Below, one piece after another: positions 56,901 to 64,000 of a stretch of 64,000 bases of DNA; position 1 is the stretch's first letter; each line of letters begins with the position of its first letter. Location of the stretch: the NCBI GenBank assembly GCA_016802295.1, contig JAESIW010000208.1:80947-144946 (forward strand), read 5' to 3'. A program made the position numbers and the translations under genes. The notes beneath the pieces are model-generated. The model ran no database searches. It was not told where the DNA came from and saw only the letters and a list, made by a program, of their open reading frames with translations. Source of the stretch: Brachionus rotundiformis. Its lineage: Eukaryota; Rotifera; Eurotatoria; Ploima; Brachionidae.

Positions 56901-58182
56901 TTTCATTGCTTAGTGTTTTGGTTACATAAATTTATTAACTGTTCTTAAGTCGCTTAAGTAATTGCAAAATTCAAATTTAATTTTATTGAAAATATTTTAT
57001 TACAGAAACATTAACAAGATAATATGGAAATATTTTATCTTTTTTTGTAAAATTATATTTTCTAAACAATTAAGCCTGTTATTTACTCTTTATTCTTAAT
57101 TATAAAGATGGCTATACGAATACAGAAGTGAATATTTGCTGGAAAAACTCCAAAGCTTCTGTTAAAGGTGTTGACAAAGTTAGTTTGCCTCAATTCCAAA
57201 TCATAAACTACAAAACTTCAACTTATCTTGAACAGCAAGCTACCGGGCATTATACTCGGTTATCTCTTAGCTTCTTATTACAGCGACACATTGGATACTT
57301 TATTTTCCAGACATATTTGCCATCCACTTTGATTGTGATGCTAAGTTGGGTATCTTTTTGGATAAATCACGAGGCAACATCTGCTAGAGTCTCGCTCGGT
57401 ATAACTACAGTTCTAACCATGACCACAATCAGCACAGGTGTTCGAGCTACGCTACCCAGAATAAGCTATGTCAAAGCAATCGATATTTATTTGGTAACTT
57501 GTTTTGTATTTGTTTTTGCAGCATTGTTGGAATATGCCGCGGTAAATTATTCCTACTGGAGTCAAAGAGCCAAAAAGCGTAAAAAACTTAACAAAGCAAT
57601 TGACCAAAATATTGTATTTTTAAAATATTTAAAAATATAATTTGTTTACATTTTTATTAATAGAGTGAATGCTACGAAACCAGTGAAGTTGTGCCAATTT
57701 CAAGAGACAATTGCAAAAGGCAAGAGACGAGCTTTAATGAGACAGATTATAGCAGAATGTCACCTTTGCCATGGTTTTATAATTCTAAAGATAAAAATCT
57801 TAAAAATGAATATGAAGATAATACTCATGCTTCATTTTATGCAAAAAGTCAAGACCTGCGTACCGATGTACTAAATCGAAAGAAAAACAATGGTAATCAA
57901 AGAAAGATTATCAAAACGAATAATATGAAAACAAGGAGAAAAAAATTCAAGGAGCATAATGGTATATATAATCAATATGGTAATAAGAGAGCAGATGATA
58001 GACATCTTATTGGCTCGCTTCGGTTTAAGGCTAAAGGGTTTAGGAAAATTTTACCAGAAGTTAAAGATATAAGTATTATTGACAAATATAGCCGAATTGC
58101 ATTTCCAAATTTGTTTCTTGTGTTCAATATATCATACTGGTGCTTTTATGTCTCTCAGAGTTCGTTTAACAAAACAATATGA
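53930..58182 (+). CDS. Cys-loop GABA receptor subunit, LCCH3/beta type
   Basis: Six exons, 53930-53967, 53990-54129, 54182-54249, 54303-54606, 57108-57613 and 57664-58182, all in frame, giving 524 residues. Domains in order: the ligand-binding domain (YDIRLRPKFG, ISEVNM-DYTITIYLNQYW), the Cys-loop CMMDLHNYPLDSQNC, and IESYGYTNTEV, which is restored by splicing. M1 (IGYFIFQTYLPSTLIVMLSW) follows, then M2 (ARVSLGITTVLTMTT), then M3. A long basic cytoplasmic loop leads to M4 (FPNLFLVFNISYWCFYV). The M2-M3 part with TLPRISYVKAIDIYLVTCF closely resembles insect LCCH3 and vertebrate beta subunits. The first exon is uncertain: a clear signal peptide is lacking, and an upstream ATG at 53903 has its own donor. 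Intron 4 is 2.5 kb and holds mobile-element pieces. Confidence 0.88.
55261..55602. mobile_element. MITE, copy 3 (342 bp, longest, inverted)
   Basis: Bounded by GGGTATTGTGAATTTCAAAA and CACAATACTC. The interior is inverted relative to copies 1 and 2. The two arms pair over about 130 bases (GAAGAATTTTTTT, TTTATCAAAAT, CAACAAAG...), so the element could fold back. No target duplication could be seen, which suggests age. Confidence 0.75.
55640..56110 (-). mobile_element. Non-LTR reverse transcriptase relic
   Basis: Minus-strand fragments in shifting frames: EVAGPGFDRIHDLMLK (the usual KAPGPDGI region), KSQNHGK-QVLPSNRKL, then LLNYRPISMTSCLGKLHKLI (the conserved NYRPISLTS-GKL-E block of RT). Stops and frameshifts throughout. 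Located in the receptor intron, opposite to the gene. Confidence 0.7.
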
Positions 58183-60563
58183 TTAAATGTTTTTGTTAAA
58201 GTGTCAAGTTTATAAATTTTTTTTAGATTTATTTTTTTAAATTATCCTGTTAAATTTACTCTTGATTTTTAAATAAAAAAATAATATTAATAGTATTAGT
58301 ATAATAAAAATGTTATGCTTAAATTAAAAATAGATTAAAATAAAGGTATCAAAGTTCATTTTTTTAAATTAATTGATATGAATAATGATTAAAATATCAA
58401 TTCTTATTTCAAGATTAAAATTTTAAATATTATTAATATAATTAAACATTAACTTATTTTAAACTATAAAATAATTTTTTTATTCAAAATTAGCTGAAAG
58501 TTAAAAAAAATGTTTTCTACAAAAATTTACATATTGGTCAAATATTTGAGCCATTATCTTGTATTTATTTATAATTTAGATGTAAATTATATTATTGATT
58601 TAATAAAAAGTATAAAAAAGCTTGATATGTTAGGAAATGTTGCCAGAATAAAATAATATAGATAGATAAAGTGTTGATATGACATAACTATAACCAAGAA
58701 TTATAAACAAATAATGCTGAATGTATGACAACTATTATCTTAAAGCCTTATTCACATTGAAACATTGAGTCCACAAGGAACAAGCCTTGAAAATAATTAA
58801 ATAATATTTTGTCTAGAGAAGAGAAATAGATAGTTATGATTGAGAATCTAAAGAGAAAGTTGTATATTTAAGACTGTGGAAAAATGAATAACAAACTACT
58901 TGAAAATGTGAATTGAGTGAAAATTACACCGATTAAAAATAAACTATAGAAATGATAGATAATTTATATTTTAGCCAAAAACTGTAAAAATAGCAATCAC
59001 TCATTTTTAACAGTTTCCTAGTCATCCAATCTAACCTTTATGTAAATCGGATTTTGAAAAATCAGATAACTTCTCGATAAATGATAGAGGCGAGAAAGTG
59101 GTCAAAAAGGCCAAGCAGGGATAATCATAGGTTTGCTTGAGCTTTGCATGCAACTCTGGAGCATGATTAATAACCGATCTAATCTAACACTTGTCAAAAT
59201 AGACCATCTCTGTACAAATAAATACCTGAACAATCATAATTTACACCTAAATGAACATATTAAAGCAAACAACTTGGAAATAATTTCAATTCAGGCCAAC
59301 CATAGCAGTAATAATAATAAATATATTAGAAAAAAAAAACAATTATCCAGCTCCCTGCATGATAATGTGGTGTTGTTAACAAGTATTTATCATCCAATAA
59401 GGCTCACTCGACAATATCCCACTGCAAAATTATCTTTTCTTCTGAGACTAGCCGATTTTATTATACTCCAATTTCGATAGTTCACACATATCTCATTTAT
59501 AACATACAAAATCATAGGTCTCCTGTCGAGAGCCTACTGTAACTATTCGCGCTTTTTACATTATCATATCTTGTATTTCAATATTTCATTATTACGTGTC
59601 AATTATTAGAAAAAAAAAGAAAACAGCTTTACAGTCATAAAATCCCAGTCCTTAAAGAATTTATCAAAAATGATTTTATTTCAATTACTATTTTAAAAAT
59701 GTTCAAATAAAAAATATTGTACAAACTATGTTTACAACTACAATCTCTTGTAATCTATTAATATAAAAAATTATCAAAAAATATTTAAAAATAAATAGAA
59801 AATTTATTGATACAGAGTGAAAAAATACTATTCTAAAATCTAAATATTGAAAAATTTTTGATTTTTATTTGGTTAAAATATCTTGTACAAACTAACTCAC
59901 AACTATCATCTCTTTTAATCTATTATTATGTAATTAATATTAAAAATAAAATCTAAATATTTTATTTAATATACTGATATATATCGATATACAAGAATTT
60001 ATTTAAAAAAATACTCTTCCGAAATCTAAATTTTGAAAAATTTTAGATTTTAATTTGGTCACGTGAGTTTAAATAGACATGTTGCAAATAAAACATGTCT
60101 TTTTTTCTATTCTACCATCTACTTTTCCGATTAAATTTAAAATTAAAAAGTTGACATTATTAATTAATTAAAAAACAATATAAATCTAATATTTAATTTT
60201 TTCTCTCATTGTCTTAAACAATTTAGTTCTTACAAAACATTGACGATACTTTAATACTTCTATATTTCACACGTATCTTCTCGGACAGCCTGCTGATAGG
60301 CAATAAAAACCGAACACATAAAAAGATATTCAAGTACTTGTTTTCTAGCTGAATTTAAAACATAATTATCTATCATGTATCCAAATTTGCACTCAATTAC
60401 CGCTTTTCTTTACTAAACTAAATTATCTTTTATCCCTTTTTTTCTTTACTGCATAAATTAGACTTTACTTGTTTTACCTGAGACTTAACCTGCAAATGAT
60501 GTATTGATTGCGTAAAATATACGGATTCTTAAAAATAAAATCTTGATTACTTTTCCGCCTTTT
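58183..60563. other. Intergenic with a two-unit tandem repeat
   Basis: 3' flank of the receptor gene and AT-rich spacer. It holds the tandem pair at 59706-60060. A 115-codon TTG-started frame at 59133-59480 has no recognised similarity, and the base composition there (up to 59560) suggests an old insertion. Confidence 0.45.
59706..60060. repeat. Imperfect tandem duplication, unit about 175 bp
   Basis: Two units share AT(A/C)TTGTACAAACTA, ACAACTA(C/T)(A/C)ATCTCTT, AATCTATTA, and AAAAATACT followed by ATTCTAAAATCTAAATATTGAAAAATTTT (abridged). Units start near 59706 and 59878. Confidence 0.6.
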
Positions 60564-60742
60564 GCTTAGATTAATAACTCTTACCGTAACTTATCCTTAT
60601 TTAGTTTCAGGATATTTATACTAATTATTTTTAAATTCTGCTCATTACTATAATTTTTTTGTCTTATTATATTCTATACAGTATCAGGAAATGCCGCACT
60701 CAAAATTCAGAATATCGTGATTTATTCGGAACATAAGCTTTT
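60564..60742 (+). repeat. Left arm of a 179-bp inverted repeat
   Basis: Matches 63822-64000 inverted with only a few mismatches. The inner end is at AAGCTTTT (60742). The outer end cannot be judged because the right arm runs off the window. Confidence 0.85.
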
Positions 60743-60965
60743 TCAATTTTTAAGTATTACCGTTTACTTGATTGTCGAAAATATCATAATATTCTTAATT
60801 TTTTTTAATCTACAAATAGTATATTTTTTAAAAATTTATTTATTTTGATTCTAAAAAATTTGATAAAATAATTTAACTATAGTACAGTCTTATTTTATTA
60901 CTATTTTATGATATATTTGCATTTTTTGATTTTATTTTGAAAAAAAAATATTTAATTTTTAAAAT

Positions 60966-62132
60966 ATGTTCAATTATAGGCAACATTCTGCACCTTTGGA
61001 TGATGAATTTGATTTTATGCGACCAAAACCAACACCACCTCTCCCTTACTCTCAATCTCCCAGTCTTAAGTATCACCATCACATTTATAACCAAGCTTCA
61101 CAACCTCCTCATTTGGAAAATTCTTTTCAATCTAATATTAGCTTAAATGAAACCATCGGCAAGAGTGTAATGTTTGGTATTCCTAGAAATAATTGTCCAA
61201 GACCTGCAGATTCTAAACCTTCGATCGGAGTGGATTTTCATCCTGCCAATATTGGAAGCCCGTTTGTGGACATAACGTTAAATAATTGTGACGATTTAAG
61301 CCTTTATCAACCTGTTAAGACCCAAATTAATCGTCTAAACAACCACCAACAGCAACAACCTTTACGAATGCCATATCCTCAAATGCATAGTGTATCTTCT
61401 CCAGCTAGTCATCTTCTAAAGCCCCAATTTAATTCATCTTCTGTTCAAAGTATCTCTAGCCAAATTGAAACTCCTAAACCTATTTTAAAAAAGACCCCAG
61501 ATCCCAATTGGAAGCATACAGATAATGTTAAATACAATCAAAATTTATATCAAGATGGTAGCTTGTTTAAAATTGAGGATAATTTGGATGCGGATGAAGA
61601 GGACTCAGAACAAGAAGAAAGCGAGACTGTTTTTAGCACATCATTAAAAGACCTAAAAGAAAATAGTAAGGAATGGAGTGTTAATCAGCCATCAATTAGT
61701 CAAAATAGCTTCCAGTACCAGAGTTTTATGTTGGAAGATTTGGACTCGCTTAGCAACAACATGAGTATGAATACTAAAGCATTGGCAGCTAAATATCTCA
61801 TGAAAAAAGATGGTAATTTGGCTAATAATTCAACAGGACAATCATTGATTTTGCCAAAACTGGAAACTCAGAATTTGTTCAAACTTTATACTCCTAAGGA
61901 AAGTATTATTGAAGAGTCGAGAATTTTGAGCGAGTCATCGAGTAGTACCGACAATAGTGATAGTGACGAAGATGTATGGTTATTTGGCAAACCAATCGAA
62001 GATAGTGATAAAAAAAAGCCGCCTAAAAAAAAGCATGCCAAAGATTTTAGTGACCAAGACAGTGATATTGACCGCGATGTAACTAATATACTCGATATTG
62101 AAAAACTGAAACAATTGCCAAAACTTTTATAA
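60966..62132 (+). CDS. Short STIL/Ana2-like protein, paralogue 2
   Basis: Intronless, 388 residues, Asn/Gln/Ser-rich and largely disordered. It shares with the protein at 11063-11908, in the same order: PYSQSPSLK, a (M/L)GIPR-CP block, KPILKK, DGSLF plus an acidic stretch, MNTKALAAKYL (about residue 267), LILPKLETQNLFKLY, WLFGKP, and the C-terminal LDIEKLKQLPKLL. The C-terminal motif and the ALAAKYL block resemble the TIM and STAN motifs of STIL/Ana2, which bind and activate PLK4 and SAS-6 in centriole duplication (from memory, not searched). It is about 100 residues longer than paralogue 1, mainly through a Gln/His/Pro-rich insert at 85-165. It lies between inverted repeat arms at 60564 and 63822. 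Confidence 0.6.
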   Translation: MFNYRQHSAPLDDEFDFMRPKPTPPLPYSQSPSLKYHHHIYNQASQPPHLENSFQSNISLNETIGKSVMFGIPRNNCPRPADSKPSIGVDFHPANIGSPFVDITLNNCDDLSLYQPVKTQINRLNNHQQQQPLRMPYPQMHSVSSPASHLLKPQFNSSSVQSISSQIETPKPILKKTPDPNWKHTDNVKYNQNLYQDGSLFKIEDNLDADEEDSEQEESETVFSTSLKDLKENSKEWSVNQPSISQNSFQYQSFMLEDLDSLSNNMSMNTKALAAKYLMKKDGNLANNSTGQSLILPKLETQNLFKLYTPKESIIEESRILSESSSSTDNSDSDEDVWLFGKPIEDSDKKKPPKKKHAKDFSDQDSDIDRDVTNILDIEKLKQLPKLL

Positions 62133-63821
62133 ATTTTTTGTACTCGAATATGTCCTTTTATATTTAATTAAGAATGATTTTTATAAATAAAATTTTATTT
62201 AAATTAAATTTTTTTATTTCATTTTTCAAATAGAATAATTTAATAAATTGATTTATGCAATCAAAAAATATTTTTTTAATTATTGATCTTAAGAGTGCTT
62301 ACTTTTATTAAAATAAGCTTATTTTCAGCATATCCAAACACTAACTTCATTTAAAAAAGAGATTAAATTGTAAGTATGAGTTTTTAATTGTTCATTTTTG
62401 AGACTTCTAAAGTCAATAATATTATTTTCGCCCTAATTTTTTATATAAATAAAAAAGTATTGGATATTTATTTTCTAAATTAGAATTTTACTTACATGTT
62501 GATTATATTGTCAAAAAATATAAATGATAAATGACTTGGAGAAAATTATTATGGACAAATATTTTCACAGCACTCAGGAAAGACCAGAGGTTGTTTTGAG
62601 AAAATCCGAAATTTGTTAAATAACTTAATTTATCTAGTATAATATACTTTTTCTTAAAAAATATTCAATAAACAAGAAAAATAGAAAGAAATTATTTTTG
62701 ATAATCTTAACATGCTTGATATTCTAATTAAATGAATTTTAAAAAAATATTTCAATTACTAAATTATTAATTACGGTCTGAGAAATAAGAGATTAATGTT
62801 GATGATTAGTAAAAATGCTTCCCTTTATAAAATATCTATTAATTTGAACGCTAGATACAAAATATATAATAAGGCAGAAAATCATGATACTAAATTCATT
62901 TTAAATGTGATTTAATGTTTCAATAGCAATGCAGCAGTGATTCATTTTCGAATATACAAATTGACCAACAAAGCTTAATAAATTATTGATTAAATCATTA
63001 ATTTTAACTTAAATAATAATTTTTGACATAATAATTCTAATTTAAGTATAAATAAATGTTAAAAATAAATTTATTTTAATTTATCTTTTTTAAATAATTA
63101 AATGGGTAAAATTTTGAAACTTTTAATTTCTCCAGTGTAAGATATATCTTTAACTATCTTCTAATTTTACTATTTATTTGACTAATTAAAAATATTTTTA
63201 ATTTTTATAAAATAAAAATTAAGACTAAGTATAATATGTTTTCTATAAGTTTTTATTTGAATAAAAATTAGTTTCAAAAAGCTACAGCCGAAAATTTTAT
63301 TAAGTTAGTTAGTTAGATTGGTAAAAACTTTATATATTTTCAAAAAACAAAATGTCAAACTCTCAATTATCAATACAAGCAGCAAATATAATTACTTTTA
63401 ATTTTAAGATTATTCTCGATTCAAAGGACTGACTAATTTCAGTAATTACTTTGGAAAAATGTTATCATATTACACTGTCAGTTAGCCAAGTAGCTCCATA
63501 GAGACAGTAGTCAGCCTCCAGGCAATAAACGATCCACTCTACAGTTAGGCATCAAATTGAGATCAATATTAAAATTTAATTTGACATTTTAATAAGTTTA
63601 AATCAGCATTTGATGAGTAAATTAAGACAGACTTAAATAGCCTGAGCCCATAAAGCATATCTTAAATTTGCACTAAATTGACTTGCTTCAAATAAACAAC
63701 CGCTTACATTTTTCCCCAAATCGGCACAAATCAACTGTAAAAATATTGAAGGACACGAGCTATTTACTCTTGACTCATGTTCTTTGTTTATCGGTACAGA
63801 AACATAATCCATGAGCCGTTT
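62133..63821. other. Intergenic, AT-rich
   Basis: 3' flank of the STIL/Ana2-like gene, inside the inverted-repeat pair. A less AT-rich piece at 63470-63560 (with a TTAGCCAAGTAG A-box-like word) could be an element relic. Nothing firm. Confidence 0.45.
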
Positions 63822-64000
63822 AAAAGCTTATGTTCCGAATAAATCACGATATTCTGAATTTTGAGTGCGGCATTTCCTGATTCTGTATAAAATATAATAA
63901 GACAAGAAAATTATAGTAATGAGCAAAATTTAAAAATAATTAGTATAAATATCCTGAAACTAAATAAGGATAAGTTACGGTAAGAGTTATTAATCTAAGC
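63822..64000 (-). repeat. Right arm of the inverted repeat (runs off the window)
   Basis: Inverse of 60564-60742, near-identical by eye, cut by the window end. The full arm may be much longer. Confidence 0.85.

Larger units (their letters stand above)
54607..57107. other. 2.5-kb intron of the GABA-receptor-like gene
   Basis: Contains MITE copy 3 (55261-55602) and a reverse-transcriptase relic (about 55640-56110), plus about 1 kb of AT-rich DNA. It splits the Cys-loop exon from the M1-M3 exon, while the other introns of this gene are 22-53 bp. Confidence 0.7.

Noticed and set aside
59133..59480. 115-codon plus-strand frame
   Set aside because: TTG start and no recognisable domain; possibly an element relic.
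63470..63560. A-box-like word suggesting a tRNA or SINE
   Set aside because: No convincing B box or cloverleaf; kept only as a remark.
1..64000. CRISPR arrays, operons, rRNA and functional tRNA genes
   Set aside because: None seen; the sequence is eukaryotic with spliced genes, and no cloverleaf with a proper B box was found by eye.

Overview
The window is a very AT-rich metazoan nuclear sequence. Genes carry short GT-AG introns (often about 45-60 bp), and nearly every recognisable protein is an animal one: coronin-7, eIF2-alpha, delta-tubulin, LARP1, eIF4E, a VWD/EGF/WxxW secreted protein, FAM47-like, CMC2, BPNT1 and a GABA-receptor beta/LCCH3-like subunit. The LCCH3-like receptor and the chitin-binding (CBM14) secreted proteins point to a protostome. 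The compact introns, the extreme AT content and the form of the secreted proteins would suit a monogonont rotifer, but that placement is inference.

Layout. 0-2 kb: two tandem secreted CBM14 proteins (minus). 2.5-6.2 kb: six-exon coronin-7 (minus). 8.1-9.1 kb: single-exon eIF2-alpha (minus). 11.1-11.9 kb: a short protein with STIL/Ana2-like C-terminal motifs (minus). 14.0-19.3 kb: LARP1 (minus), whose 2.7-kb intron holds a complete delta-tubulin gene on the other strand. 22.5-23.3 kb: eIF4E-like (minus). 24.4-43.0 kb: a duplication-rich region with five METTL7-like methyltransferase genes, a 15-exon VWDE-like gene (28.5-33.8 kb), a truncated duplicate of its 3' end, and decayed transposable elements (Ty3-type gag, non-LTR reverse transcriptase tails, Tc1/mariner transposases). 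43.3-44.9 kb: FAM47-like (minus). 45.1-47.1 kb: a small unknown secreted protein and CMC2 (plus). 48.1-48.6 kb: a non-LTR ORF1 remnant. 49.5-50.6 kb: BPNT1 (plus). 53.9-58.2 kb: LCCH3-like receptor (plus) with a 2.5-kb intron holding a MITE and a reverse-transcriptase fossil. 61.0-62.1 kb: a second STIL/Ana2-like paralogue (plus), lying between 179-bp inverted repeats that reach the window edge.

How genes relate. This is a eukaryotic region without operons. Functional themes recur: translation control (eIF2-alpha, LARP1, eIF4E) and centriole biology (delta-tubulin and two STIL/Ana2-like proteins). Clustering may be chance. The most striking structural signals are the METTL7-like family, whose central ~400 bp are nearly identical between copies while both ends diverge (a gene-conversion pattern), the nested LARP1/delta-tubulin pair, and the STIL-like paralogues. 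Multi-exon genes below were joined by hand from splice sites; every join quoted keeps the reading frame. A three-copy MITE family (10.3, 21.6 and 55.3 kb) is also described.
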